A stretch of 64,000 bases of DNA from Batkoa obscura (lineage: Eukaryota; Entomophthoromycota; Entomophthoromycetes; Entomophthorales; Batkoaceae): assembly GCA_030770535.1 (NCBI GenBank), contig JASVEC010000006.1:186001-250000 (forward strand). Direction: 5' to 3'. The position numbers and the translations under genes were made by a program. The notes under the pieces are model-generated. The model saw nothing but the letters and a program-made list of their open reading frames with translations. It was not told the DNA's origin and searched no databases. This document shows, one piece after another, positions 32,535 to 44,386 of the stretch (its first letter is position 1; each line of letters starts with the position of its first letter).

Positions 32535-34291
32535 TTGAATATGGAATCAATTTCAAAAAAGAAAACAAGAAGTAGAACAGACGTAATAAAGTTGAAGCTA
32601 GATGACCTTAATAATTTATTAAACAATATATTTAAACAACTAGATTCTCATTCAAACTTAGAATTCAAACGGATAGCATATGGTAATTGTATTAATAATT
32701 TAAAGCAATTAATTTATTTTTAGAATACTTAATATGGACTGAAAAGGCACTTAAAGCTATAACTAAAAAAGATAGTTGTATTGAGATCAATAGTCTCCTT
32801 AAAAAGATATCATATTATGAAGCCACATTCAATAAAAGTCTCGAAGTACGTACCACTTTATTGGCTTCAATGAATAATACAACAATATTGAACATGTATT
32901 CAATAAAAGGAGAATATAGTTATGATCACTTTCTAGAACAAGGGTCTATTTTTTTTGTAAAAGTAATGGACCCATATAACTTATGGTTTGAAAAGTTTGA
33001 TATGAAAGCAACATTAGCAAATAAAGAACCTAACATTTTATCTTATACATTGATTGCACTTCTTGCACGTTTTACTCTTCCACGTGATAGTACAACTTAT
33101 AAACAGATTTATGGAAAAGCTTTACAGGGAGTGAAAATAAGTTTACCTAATTCCTATTCTAATCCTAATCGTAACCATGTAGTAGCTTTAGGATTGTTAT
33201 GCTTTATTAGTTTATCACATTCCAACTTTAATCTAGCCAAACGATATTTTTTAGATGCTGTAAGGATGGCTCAATGTTTAGGATATAATATCAATGATGA
33301 GTCATTTGAAGAGATGGATATTACTGATACAAGATACAACGAATTGTTACAAGGTAGAAGGGTTTGGAAAACACTATGTCTTACTTATTTAGTTCTTTCA
33401 TCTTGTATTTCAGATATGCCTTTCATCAAGTTTGAAGTAGAAGACCCATTATGTTTCTTTAGGAAGAATCAAAACAAATATGCCGATAGTAATAAACCAT
33501 GTTTTAAAGCCATAAGTGAGAACTCATACATATATATTCAAGATTTTATCGAAGTGAATGTAAAAATATTAACTCATATACAAAAGATCAAAGAAAATTA
33601 CGAAATATACAATGATTGTGGTAAAATACCTACTGAGGATTTAATTTTGCCTCGAAGTGAATTTATAAACTGTTTGACTATGTTGACAAATTTAGTTCAA
33701 GATATAAAGTTAACGAAAGACGAATGCGATTATAGTAAAAAGGAATTAAACGAGAAAATAGATGATCCTGAGTTTAATTTTAGAAGATATCTTAAAGTAT
33801 TAATTCAACATACTATAATTACACTTTATTATCCATCTATTATGGTTTACCCTCAACCTGTTCAATTTACAACTGCAGAATTAAAATTACTATTCAATTA
33901 TGCTAGCCAAGTTGTTGCATATTGCTTGAACAAAGGTTTAGATAAAAGATTGAATCGTGAAATTTTTATTAGGTTTCATCAATTCAATACTAAGCATCAA
34001 TTTCAGTCAAACATACATATACCATTTTATTATCAAGCATGTTACTGCTTTTTTGCGCTTATCAACCTATTACACTATTCATCACAGTTGAAATGTCAAG
34101 ATAGATTTATGATTGATGAATCAAAGATAAAATGCTTCTTGTTAATCAAAGAACTTGATGAAATATCTAAATCAGATGACAGAACCCAAGCCAAAGATGC
34201 CAGTAGTGCATTAAGCCAGATTAAGTCCTGTCTCTATCGGTTTCAGTTACCTATAGGTTTGATACAAAAGATATCAGTATATTTAAATTGA
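32535..34291 (+). CDS. Fungal-specific transcription-factor-domain protein lacking a zinc cluster, copy B
   Basis: Two exons (32535-32682, 32724-34291), 571 residues, the inverted duplicate of copy A. Residues 1 to about 480 are identical to copy A as far as I can read. The last ~90 residues are a patchwork: a divergent block after Q-S-N-I-H-I (P-F-Y-Y-Q-A-C-Y-C-F against L-S-Y-Y-R-A-F-N-S-F), an identical block (RFMIDESKIKCFLLIKELDE), then a second run with changes. Like copy A, it has only a basic stub and coiled-coil before the middle homology region and no Zn2Cys6 cluster. The open frame is intact, so both copies may be expressed. Confidence 0.75.
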
Positions 34292-34860
34292 CATCATTAA
34301 TATTATTAGAATAAATTATCGCTTATTATATCTATATTTTATTGTTTTTATTTTATGTTTTGTTTACGCTAAATTCCAAATGAGTTAACCGTCGCCAAAT
34401 TAAAAAATTAATATCATCCATAGAACAACCTTGTAAATGACTTAGAAGAACATTTATGAACAACTTCCATAATACTCTTTATAGCCTGCTTGCGTTTAGT
34501 TATAAGATTCATAAAAAACCAAACCTGGGAAGAAGTTGAACTTTAAACTTAAATTAACCTATCTATAATAGTTAAAAGGGAAGTTAAAATAATCACTTAA
34601 TTTACTTCCCAACTATTTTGTTGCATATCATTACTATGTACTTGTAATATAAGTGTAACTATGTGTTACAATAAACTAAATGGTCACAGCTACTTAAATT
34701 AAAATATTTTTGCCATTATTTTAATTTTCATATAGTTGAGTAAAACTAAATTTAAATTTAAATCAAATGATTTTTGTGAAATAGTAAAATAAACTAAAAA
34801 CAAAAACAAAAGTAAAGAACGACAAAAACTATCATAAAAAATAATAAAACTAACAATACA
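34292..34860. other. Intergenic, TF copy B to amidohydrolase A
   Basis: AT-rich, no coding signal. The ~150 bases before 34861 act as the presumed amidohydrolase A promoter; the equivalent DNA right of copy C (53494 onward) soon diverges, so the duplicated block begins close to the start codon. Confidence 0.4.
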
Positions 34861-37049
34861 ATGAATACTAAAGTATCTAATAATAAGTTAAAATCAACTG
34901 GAACTCCTGTTAAATCTCCTATTTTATTTTCAATATCAGTGATTACTATTGCTTTATTATTGATAAGCGTAAAAGTTGATGCAAATAATAAAAAGTAATT
35001 AGCAACTACATTATTCAGTTAATAAGTTAATGATTATTAGATGTTTACCAAGGTTACCAGAAACAGATTCAGAAAATTATGCTATCTATAATGCAGAGAT
35101 TTTAATATATCAAGCTGATAACTATAGTTATGCAGACTCGATGGTAATATCAGATGGTAAGTTTAAGTTTATTGGCAAGCACCACGATCTAAGAAAAAAG
35201 TATCCGAACATTAAGTCATATAATCTTAATGGGTACACAATACAACCTGGATTGATCGATGCCCATACCCATATATTACGTCGAGGAAGACAAATGTTAC
35301 AAGTAGATTTAAGAGATTCAAGCTCACTTTCTATAGTATGTGAGCGCATTGGACAACATTTCTTGAGTTCTGAAAAAGTCCCTTTTATTCAAGGTTTTGG
35401 GTGGGACCAAAACTTAATGAACAATCAAGTATTCCCAACTTATAAAGATTTAGCTTTTGATGAAACAAAATACCCTGGATTAAATGATATCCCAATTTCT
35501 TTATCTCGTGTAGATGCACATGGTGTTTGGGTTAATAAAGCTGCTTTGAATTTAGTAATAAAAGCAAATCCAGGTATAATTGATCCTAAGTTTTCAGTTC
35601 CTGGTGGAGATGTCATTCGAGATAGTAATGGCTATCCTACTGGTGTGTTTATTGATAACGCACAAACGTTAGTAACAAAATTAATTCCGAAACCCACTGA
35701 AAAAATGGAGCTATTAGCCTTAGATAATATCATCAGAGAAATGCTAAGCTATGGTTTGACTGGAGCTCATGATGCTGGAGTGAATCTTGATGAATGGGCG
35801 GTGTTCCAAAAAGCTTTAAAACAGGATAATTTACCAGTTCGTATCCATTCTATGATAAAATGTGCTCAAAGCGTAGAGTTTTGTGAGCAAAAGAGTTTCA
35901 AAAGTCTTAATCTTCCTGACAAAAATTACTTAAATAAGAACAGGCTTTTTGTAAGAGGTATTAAAGTGGTATTAGACGGTGCTTTAGGGTCTTGGGGTGC
36001 AGCTATGATTGAACCTTATTCGGATAAGAATAGTACTGGTTTAATTACCTATGATCTGGATATATTACGTAAAAGGATGAGTATTTGGTCCAAGATGGGA
36101 TTTCAAATAAATTCACATGCTATTGGAGATTTAGCTAATCGCATGGCTTTAGATAATTATGAATATTTGCTAAACAATATAACAAAAAAGGAACTTAAAA
36201 AGCAACGTCATAGAATTGAACATTCTCAACTATTGGTAAATTATGATGTTTGTTCTTATAAACTATACTTATTTTGTCTATTTATTAGACTGCTAAAGAC
36301 CTTCCAAGATTTGCTGAATTAGGAATCATTCCTTCTATGCAACCTACTCATGGTAATAGTATAAAAATTTATATGATAATTGTTTAATTATCTTATTAGC
36401 TACATCAGATATGCTATATGCTGAAAAAAGAATAGGACCAGAAAGAATCAAATATGCTTATGCATGGAAATCCTTATTAAAATCAGGGTAATAATTATGC
36501 TATTATAGCTTAGAATAATACTAAAATAAGCTAGAGTACAGGCTTTACCATTTTCATCAGATTTCCCAGTGGAATTAGTGGATCCAAGATTAGGGTTGTA
36601 TGCTGCTATTACTAGATTAGATAAGAATGGGAATTCAGTAATAACATAAGGCTATCTATTTACTATTATTAATATGTATTTAATTAGCCATCAGGATCGA
36701 ATGGTTAGTATAAAAATGAAGCTGTATCTCCATATCAGGCTCTAAAAGGGTTTACAATTGATGCTGCCTTTTCAGCATTTAAAGAGAGCGAAGTAAACTA
36801 AATAATTTCAAACAATAATGATTTTAGCTAACTTTTATTTAGATTGGATCTATTGAGGTAGGAAAATTAGCAGATTTTATCATAGTTAAGAAATCATGGC
36901 TAGATATTCCAGCTAAAGAACTATTACATGATAATTCAAGAGTACGTGCTACCTTTTTAAGTGGGAAGCGTGTATTTCAGATAAAAGCTCTATCAATTGA
37001 TCTTTATAAATTGTTTACTTTTTTAACAGCTTTAAAAGTTAAAAATTAG
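34861..37049 (+). pseudogene. Membrane-anchored amidohydrolase 3 family gene, copy A, with premature stop
   Basis: Seven exons: 34861-34994, 35041-36235, 36289-36352, 36400-36487, 36535-36637, 36688-36792, 36843-37049. The true start is MNTKVSNNKLKST, followed by a TM helix (PILFSISVITIALLLISV), not the MIIRCLP seen in the second exon. The family is YtcJ-like metal-dependent amidohydrolase (PF07969): metal motif D-A-H-T-H at ~118-122, H-R-I-E-H-S-Q, Q-P-T-H-A-T-S-D-M and the closing I-G-S-I-E-V-G-K-L-A-D-F. A TGG Trp codon of copies B and C is TAG here (36706-36708, codon 535), removing the last strand-rich part of the composite domain. The C-terminus past the usual ...GKRVF end is also extended by ~22 codons. 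It probably makes no active enzyme unless read through. The substrate is unknown. Confidence 0.8.
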
Positions 37050-37425
37050 CCTAAATTGAACAAAAACATCACTATTTTACAACCTAAACTTTTAATAATC
37101 GAATATACAATATTTATATTAAAATCATCTTATATTATATTAATATATACCTATAGCATAATTTTTCTAACTTAATTAAATTAAATTTTAACTTTAAAAA
37201 TTGAAAAAGAGATATAATTTAAAATCATCTTGAATTTAATCAATATAAATAAGCTTTATTTAAGTATTGCTGTATTACAACATTAAAATCAATTACTAAT
37301 ATCTTCGCTACTTCTTTTATAAACAAAAATTTTATTGAAAAAAATTTCAATTTTTAGTTTATTTTAGTTGTTATTTTAGCAGTTTAACTATTATTATTAT
37401 CATAGATTTTAGCTGCACTATATAC
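37050..37425. other. Intergenic between two convergent genes
   Basis: AT-rich 3' region between amidohydrolase A and the minus-strand HTH-repeat gene. Nothing else recognised. Confidence 0.4.
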
Positions 37426-38094
37426 TTACTGCTTCATCTCAATCTCTAATATTCTTGAATAAAAAATACATTCTGTTAAATTATAACCAATAAATGATGT
37501 TTTAGCTGCTTTTTTAATAGACTTTTCATGTTTATTTATCAACTTAATTAAATTACCTTCCATTTCACAATTAACTATAAACTGAGATTGAGCAATTGAA
37601 TCCTTAAAATTACTATCACCTTGTGGTTCTGTTTCATTATTCTCTACCATATTCTTCTTCCTTTTATTTTCTACTTCTTTTAATCCTATTTTCTCTTGAT
37701 AAAAAATACTATATACACTACTACAATCAGTAGGTAATTTATGGGCTGCTTCTTTTACAGGCACACCATAGTATATGACTAATATAATCTGTTTGTTTTC
37801 GATTTCAATAACAGTTTCCTTATGTTTTCCAAAGCTAATAAGAAGTCTTAATTTTTCTTCTTTTTGTCTATATATATCATCTAGCGTTTATAACTTTATT
37901 CTATTATTCTGCAGCCCAATTGTTTTATTCTGCAGCCCAATTGTTTTATTTTGATTTCGAGTCCCAACTTTTTCCGCTCCACTTAGTAATCTTAATCGCT
38001 TTGTTTTAAGAGCTGAAAATGCTTTTGCGCTGTTGTATTTAACACTTAACCTTTTGGATGCTTCTTTTAAATCCATTCTTTCTTCATTTACCAA
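37426..38094 (-). pseudogene. Helix-turn-helix repeat gene, left remnant (three units)
   Basis: On the minus strand two open pieces (38094-37888 and 37764-37426), separated by stops, encode three copies of the same motif: LKEASKRLSVKYNSAKA, VKEAAHKLPTDCSSVYSI and IKKAAKTSFIGYNLTECI. Spacing is ~309 and ~240 bp. Each unit has the profile of a helix-turn-helix of the transposase/homeodomain-like kind (S-I-K-E-A-A-x-x-L-x-I-x-Y-S-S-A-x-x-I). A related ten-unit array lies at 45541-48128. A 20-bp duplication (ctgcagcccaattgttttat, seen twice near 37908-37946) sits in the first piece. The gene looks decayed. Confidence 0.6.
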
Positions 38095-39518
38095 TTTGAA
38101 TAATGTTTTTTAATCTCAATGTTTTTTTTAACTAGCTTTGGGGCTTAGGGTTTAGGCTTATCATTAGTTATCTTTTCACTCGTTGTTACTATAAATTTAT
38201 ACATTTTGTCCTTACTACCTGTTATATTATGGATTGGAGTGCTACTACTCTATTGTTTATCATTATCTTATTTGGTTGTTTGTTTTCACACAAAGGACTA
38301 AACCAAAAAATAGTTTGTTCTAAGAATTAGGTTTACAATTTAAATGCTGATACAAAAGATTACGGCACTTTAAAATGAGCAACTCAAAAAATAATTTAAT
38401 CAAGATTGAATTACTTCTTATCAGGTATCAAATTGCCATCTGTCCTAATTGTCTTTTATAATTGCACTGATATTGATTCTTTGTTTTATTTTTGACTTTA
38501 AATAAGCTTAAGAAATAGCTAAAATTTTTAAAAGATGAAACTGTTTTTGAATACCTGCAATTGTATTTTAGCTCAAAAACGTAAGCAACTTTTTTTAAGA
38601 ACAATAAGATTTGGAACCATTTTTTATCTAGTTATTTTGTTCACTTTTAACAATTGAAAAATTGAAAAATTGAAAATTTTGATAAAAAGCACTAAAACCA
38701 AATAGTAATAAATATAACTCCTTATAAAATGAAACGGGCATTTAATAATTCATTTTATAAGGAGTTATAAACGTATTTTATGTTTTTAATATCAAATTCA
38801 ATATTCCCATACAGCTAATTTTATTTTTAAAAATCAAAGCCTAATTAAAAAACAATTAACTTTAGTCATAACGTGACTACCTATTCCGATTAAAAACTAG
38901 CCAACTATTTTTTTTTTCCATAAAAAAACACAATCACAACTTCCTAGCCAACATATCCTTCCAGTTCTATCATGTATTTTGTATCTAATTAAAGCATCAT
39001 TATAAAAAAAATCGACATTGAATGACTAATATTTTAAATTGCTTTATTTTTGAATAAAAGATGACTAACTCTGAATGAGATATCAAATTGATTAATTAGA
39101 AAATTTCAATAGTTGAAAAATTATGAGTCATCATTAAAAATGCAAACTTTAGATAAAGGGTTATCACATAGCATTTAACATATTACAATGTAAAATAGAA
39201 TAAGCTAAGCTATTATAATATAATATAACTGTATAAATGTTGTTTCTAGTTATATTGTTAGTATTTTTATTGTTTAACATAATAACCTTAAACAAACTTC
39301 CGTATTTATAAACTTAATAAAAAAAATCTAAACTTTCAATGTTCAATGAGTTAATTTTCCAATTACTAAAAATAGTTAAAGAGTACTCTGCCACCTCATT
39401 CCAAAGTGTGGAAAAAAGCAAGATAAAAAAAGTATATAAATCACAAAATAGTGTTTTATATCCAAAATTTTTATTAAAATAAATAACTTGAACTAATAAA
39501 AAATACATAGTCTCAAAA
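38095..39518. other. Intergenic, LYS2 upstream region
   Basis: AT-rich. A pair of matching ataactccttataa / ttataaggagttat stretches near 38715-38770 forms a small inverted repeat (cttataaaatgaa ... ttcattttataag). No Gcn4-type TGACTC site was found with confidence near the LYS2 start; a tgactaactctgaatgag stretch occurs near 39060. No gene. Confidence 0.4.
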
Positions 39519-42500
39519 ATGACCGCCATCGCGCCCGCCAGTGATAATCAAAAGTTAGAATTTTGGGAAAGTAAATTAGGTAACTTAACTGAATTTCAAT
39601 TACCTATGGATTACCCCCGTCCCTATCCCAATCGATATGTTGAAGCTATATTAGATTATCCCCTACAACAATCATTAGGTTTAAAAATTTATCAATATTC
39701 TATGATGCAAGTGAATTCAGATGGTAGTACCATATCTCCTTTTATATATTTAATGTCTGCTTTTGCTTTATTATTACATAGTTATACAGGGGAAGAAGAT
39801 ATTACTATTGGTAGCTCATCTACTAGTTCTAATCCTTTAGTATTGAGATTAGGTATTGATAAAGAATTGAGTTTTGAAGATTTGTTAAATAGAATGCATC
39901 AAGTGGAATGTGAAGCTTCAGAAAATGAAGTGCCTTTTAACGAATTATTTAATCATCTTTATCCTACTACTAATGATAAACAAAAAGATTCTATTCCACC
40001 TTTGTTTAGAGTAAGATTTTTTAATCAAAGTGATACTACAATAGATACATTAAATCAAACTTTAAGTACTAATGATTTAACTATTACAATTACTTCCAAT
40101 CCTTCTCAATCTTTAAGAAACTTTCTACCTTCGATTAGTATTAAGTTAATTTATAATCAAACTTTATTTTCAAGTAAAAGAATGGAAATTATGATGAATC
40201 AATTAGAATTAATTTTATCTCAAGTGTTAGAAAATTCCAAAATATTAATTAAAGATGTACAATTAGTAACTAAGAAATGTCTATCAATTATACCTAATCC
40301 AAAAAAAGATTTGGGATGGAAAGATTTTAAAGGAGCTATTACTGATATTTTTACTGACAATGCTAATAAGCATCCAGATCGTTGTTGTATTTTAGAAACT
40401 TTATGCTTGTCTGGAACTGAAGAATTTCAAACTCGTAGTTATAATTATCAAACAATTAATCGAGCTACTAATTTAATAGCTAATAAATTTATAGAATTAG
40501 GCCTTGAAAGAGAAGAAGTCGTAACTATTTATGCTTATCGTGGCGTTGATTTAGTTATTTCTATTATGGCTATATTAAAAGCTGGATTAACATTTAATGT
40601 AATTGATCCGGCTTATCCACCAGATAGACAACAAGTTTATTTATCAGTAGCCCAACCTAAATGTATATTAGTATTAAAAAAAGCAGGGGATTTAATTGAT
40701 AGTGTTAAAGATTATATTAATAAAGAATTAAATTTACGTGGTCAAATAGTTGGTTTAGAAATGGATGATATCGGTAATTTAAGTTACACAGGAGAAGATG
40801 GACAACCGGCTCAATTTGATATAACTCAACAAGATAATTCACCAAAAATTGAATTAGGACCTGATTCAATAGCTACATTATCTTTTACTAGTGGTAGTAC
40901 TGGAATACCAAAAGGTGTACGTGGTCGTCATTTTTCATTGACTCATTTTTATCCATGGATGGGTCAAGAATTTAATATAACTGAAAGTGATCGATTTACT
41001 ATGTTATCTGGTATTGCTCATGATCCTATTCAAAGAGATATTTTTACTCCATTCTTTTTTGGTAGTGAATTAAGAATACCAGATCAAGAAATTATAGCTA
41101 CACCAGGTTTATTAGCTAATTGGATGAAAGATAATCAAGTAACTATATCTCATTTAACACCTGCTATGGGACAATTATTATCTACTAATGCTACTACTGT
41201 TATTCCAACATTAAAAAGTGTATTTTTTGTGGGGGATATATTAACTAAAAGAGATTGTTTAAGATTACAATCTTTTGCTCCTAATTGTAATATTATTAAT
41301 ATGTATGGTACAACTGAAACTCAACGTGCAGTTAGTTATTTTAAAGTACCTTCAGTTAATGAACATCCTTCTTTCTTAGTATCTGCTAAAGATGTATTGC
41401 CTGCAGGTACTGGTATGAATAATGTCCAATTACTAATTGTACAAGTAAGAAAAGACAATGAATTACCTAGAATGTGTGGTATTGGTGAAGTTGGTGAAAT
41501 TTATGTTCGTAGTAGTGGATTATCAGAAGGTTATTTAGGTTTGCCTGAAGTTACTAATCAAAAGTTTTTATTAAATTGGTTTACTAAAGATGAAATTAAT
41601 AATGAAGATAATAATAATAACAAATTAAATTATTATAAAGGTAAAAGAGATAGAATGTATAAAAGTGGTGATTTAGGTAGATATTTACCAGATGGTACTG
41701 TGGAATGTATTGGACGTGCAGATGATCAAGTTAAAATAAGAGGTTTTAGAATCGAATTAGGCGAAATTGATACACATCTTTCTCAACATCCAAGAGTAAG
41801 AGAAAATGTTACTTTAGTTAGAAGAGATCAAAATGAAGAACAAACTTTAGTTACTTATTTTGTTATTGAAAATGATAATAATAATAATAATGAAGATCAA
41901 TTTCAAATAATTAATGAATTGAAAGATTATTTAAGACAAAAGTTACCTAATTATTCAATACCTAAAGTGATGGTACCCTTAATTAAAATGCCCTTAACGC
42001 CCAATGGTAAAGTAGATAAAAATGCATTACCCTTCCCAGATACATTAAAATCGTCCAATATTAATCAACATCAACCTAATGAAGAAATGAATCGTAATGA
42101 AACTGCTATTTATGAATTATTTGTTGAAGTATTAAGTCCACAGCAACCAGTTAAATTAGAAGATAATTTCTTTGAATTAGGAGGTCATTCTATATTAGCT
42201 ACAAGATTAATATTTAAAATAAGACAAAAATTTGGTGTTAATGTACCTTTAAATTTATTATTTCAATCTCCAACTATTAAAGGGTTAGCTAATTCTATTC
42301 AAGAATTACAAGAATTAGATTTAAATATTGCAATGAATTCTAATGTTAAACAAGAAAATCAAAATGATCAAAATTCAATTGAAGACGAATTCTATCAAAG
42401 AGATTATTTGGAGTTATTAAATCAAACTCAATTTACTAAAGACATTAAAATTAAACAACTAGATTATAGTAATTTAAATATATTATTAACGGGTGCTACT

Positions 42501-43694
42501 GGATTTTTAGGTGCTTTTATATTAAGAGGATTATTAATTAAATATCCAACAGCTAATGTTTATTGTTTATCACGTGGCAAAGATAAAGACGATGTTAAGT
42601 TAAGAATCATTAATAATTTAAAATCACATCAAATTTATCAACCGAATTATGAACAACAAATTATTCCAATTAAAGGAGATTTAGGTTTAACAAATAATTT
42701 TAGTATTGAAGACAATGAATTTAATTTATTAAAACAAAACATAGATTTAGTTATACATAATGGTGCTTGGGTACATTGGGTTTATCCTTATAATAAATTA
42801 AGGGATAGTAATGTCTTATCAACTGTACAATTATTAAATTTTTGTTTAAATGATAAATCAAATGTTAAGCCCTTTTATTTTGTATCTTCAACTTCAGTAT
42901 TAGATACGAATCATTATTTAAAAGTAGCTGAAGATAATATTAATAATAATAAATTAAAAGGAGTAAGTGAATTAGATGATTTAGAAGGAAGTAGCAACGG
43001 ATTAAGAACAGGATATGGACAAAGTAAATGGGTTAGTGAAAAATTAATTATGGATTATTCAAAGAATGGATTACCTTGTTTTATCTTAAGGCCAGGTTAT
43101 ATTGTTGGTGATAGTTTAAGTGGAGTATCAATAACAGATGATTTCTTATGGCGTTTAGTTAAAGGATGTATACAAATTAGTAAGATACCTAAAATGATTA
43201 ATGATTTAAATATGTGTCCAGTTAATTATGTTGCTGATGTAGTTGTAGAATCAATTAATGATTTAACTAATTTTAATAATCAATGTAAAGTATATCATTT
43301 GACCAATCCAACTACATTTAAATTTGATGAATTATTTCAAAGTCTATTAGATCATGGCTATGACTTACAATGGCTAGATTATGTTGAATGGCGTAATGAA
43401 TTAATGGAAGTGACTTTAAAGTCAAGTGATAATGCTTTGTATCCTTTATTACATTTTGTTTTAGATGATTTACCTACATCTACTAAAGCTCCTTCTTTAG
43501 ATGATACACAATGTTTAAAATTAATTCAAAATACATCAATTCAATGTGATAAAATTCAAAATTTAATGAGTTTATATTTAACTTATTTAGTTAAAGTAAG
43601 TTTCCTTCCTCAACCTACAACCGATGGGAAACTTAAATTAGTAGAGTTACAAGGTGATAAAGTTAATTTAATTTCTCGTTCAGGGCGTAGTTAA
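39519..43694 (+). CDS. LYS2: L-2-aminoadipate reductase (alpha-aminoadipate reductase)
   Basis: Single exon of 1391 residues, essentially the yeast Lys2 length (1392). It reduces alpha-aminoadipate to its semialdehyde with ATP and NADPH in fungal lysine synthesis, and needs phosphopantetheinylation by Lys5. Order of domains: N-terminal condensation-like region (~1-250), adenylation domain (~270-800) with FTSGSTGIPKG near 455 and YKSGDLGRYLPDG near 713, an acyl-carrier domain with the attachment serine in LGGHSILATR (S~891), and a C-terminal thioester reductase with the NADP loop LLTGATGFLGAFILRG near 988 and Y-G-Q-S-K-W near 1166. It is intronless in an intron-rich neighbourhood. The first codons are locally GC-rich. 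It sits at the centre of a mirror-image arrangement of duplicated genes. Confidence 0.98.
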   Translation: MTAIAPASDNQKLEFWESKLGNLTEFQLPMDYPRPYPNRYVEAILDYPLQQSLGLKIYQYSMMQVNSDGSTISPFIYLMSAFALLLHSYTGEEDITIGSSSTSSNPLVLRLGIDKELSFEDLLNRMHQVECEASENEVPFNELFNHLYPTTNDKQKDSIPPLFRVRFFNQSDTTIDTLNQTLSTNDLTITITSNPSQSLRNFLPSISIKLIYNQTLFSSKRMEIMMNQLELILSQVLENSKILIKDVQLVTKKCLSIIPNPKKDLGWKDFKGAITDIFTDNANKHPDRCCILETLCLSGTEEFQTRSYNYQTINRATNLIANKFIELGLEREEVVTIYAYRGVDLVISIMAILKAGLTFNVIDPAYPPDRQQVYLSVAQPKCILVLKKAGDLIDSVKDYINKELNLRGQIVGLEMDDIGNLSYTGEDGQPAQFDITQQDNSPKIELGPDSIATLSFTSGSTGIPKGVRGRHFSLTHFYPWMGQEFNITESDRFTMLSGIAHDPIQRDIFTPFFFGSELRIPDQEIIATPGLLANWMKDNQVTISHLTPAMGQLLSTNATTVIPTLKSVFFVGDILTKRDCLRLQSFAPNCNIINMYGTTETQRAVSYFKVPSVNEHPSFLVSAKDVLPAGTGMNNVQLLIVQVRKDNELPRMCGIGEVGEIYVRSSGLSEGYLGLPEVTNQKFLLNWFTKDEINNEDNNNNKLNYYKGKRDRMYKSGDLGRYLPDGTVECIGRADDQVKIRGFRIELGEIDTHLSQHPRVRENVTLVRRDQNEEQTLVTYFVIENDNNNNNEDQFQIINELKDYLRQKLPNYSIPKVMVPLIKMPLTPNGKVDKNALPFPDTLKSSNINQHQPNEEMNRNETAIYELFVEVLSPQQPVKLEDNFFELGGHSILATRLIFKIRQKFGVNVPLNLLFQSPTIKGLANSIQELQELDLNIAMNSNVKQENQNDQNSIEDEFYQRDYLELLNQTQFTKDIKIKQLDYSNLNILLTGATGFLGAFILRGLLIKYPTANVYCLSRGKDKDDVKLRIINNLKSHQIYQPNYEQQIIPIKGDLGLTNNFSIEDNEFNLLKQNIDLVIHNGAWVHWVYPYNKLRDSNVLSTVQLLNFCLNDKSNVKPFYFVSSTSVLDTNHYLKVAEDNINNNKLKGVSELDDLEGSSNGLRTGYGQSKWVSEKLIMDYSKNGLPCFILRPGYIVGDSLSGVSITDDFLWRLVKGCIQISKIPKMINDLNMCPVNYVADVVVESINDLTNFNNQCKVYHLTNPTTFKFDELFQSLLDHGYDLQWLDYVEWRNELMEVTLKSSDNALYPLLHFVLDDLPTSTKAPSLDDTQCLKLIQNTSIQCDKIQNLMSLYLTYLVKVSFLPQPTTDGKLKLVELQGDKVNLISRSGRS

Positions 43695-44060
43695 ATGAGA
43701 TTGTTTTCAATAAAGTTTATATCATTATTGTATTAAGATAAATTAAGATAATGTTATCTTTATTTGTTTATTTTTAAACTATAATTTATTTAAAAAATCT
43801 ATTTTATTAAATAATATCAAGAGTTATAACTAACGATTCTATAGATCCTAATATATTCCATCAGCAATCGGAAGGATTCTCTTTTACAAGGACTGATCAA
43901 CAGCCAACGTATGATTAAATAACAAATATTTGACTTTAACTCGATTCTTTATGAGCACAAACTCACATTATTACCGTTACTTTCTTTAACATATTATATA
44001 AAATTTAACAACACCTTATTATACATCCTATAAAGCCCAACTTGATACCAACCTTGAGAC

Positions 44061-44115
44061 TGACAGTGATAAAATTTTTAATAAAATTTTTAAACAAAAA
44101 AATACATCCTCATAT
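44061..44115 (+). mobile_element. 107-bp MITE, 3' half only (copy 8)
   Basis: Only the right half is present (gataaaatttttaataaaa ... aaaatacatcctcatat). Confidence 0.65.
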
Positions 44116-44170
44116 ATTGTAAATAAATTTTAACAAATAACATTTAATTTTAAATTTTAATATAATTAAT

Positions 44171-44277
44171 ATATGGGGATGTTTTTTTTGGTTTCATTAC
44201 TTTTTCCATTTTTTAAGCACTATTTGAGCGAAAAGATTGTTAGTAAAATTCTTAAACAAAAAAATACATCCCCATAT
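44171..44277 (+). mobile_element. 107-bp MITE, copy 9 (forward)
   Basis: ATATGGGGATG ... ATCCCCATAT, one of the best-preserved copies. The last ATAT (44274-44277) is shared with the next element. Confidence 0.9.
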
Positions 44278-44386
44278 GAGGGTTTTTTATTTGATAATTT
44301 CATTAATAATTTTTTTAATAATTTTTTTATTTAAATAACATTTAGAAAATGAAAAAAGTGATGAAATTAAAAAAAGACCTCTATAT
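44274..44386 (-). mobile_element. 107-bp MITE, copy 10 (reverse, diverged)
   Basis: Starts ATATGAGGG, ends AGACCTCTATAT. The interior (ggaaaatgaaaaaagtgatg-like part, then gaaattaaaaaaag) matches the reverse family sequence, with several expansions in T runs. Confidence 0.65.

Larger units (their letters stand above)
31519..34291. repeat. Inverted duplication, right arm
   Basis: Mirror copy of 22914-25665. It starts in the middle of the chitinase coding sequence and ends with transcription-factor copy B; beyond the stop of the TF gene the flanks no longer match. Simple repeats inside have changed in unit number, a sign of time since duplication. Confidence 0.9.

Noticed and set aside
35030-35040. 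Start of amidohydrolase A at MIIRCLP
   Set aside because: An upstream exon with a TM anchor joins in frame at tattag|atgttta, with equal exon lengths in copy C; the MII codons are intron sequence in that model.
35128-35349. Minus-strand frame repeated at 53005-53226
   Set aside because: Antisense shadow of the amidohydrolase exon; it is present in both copies only because the sense gene is.
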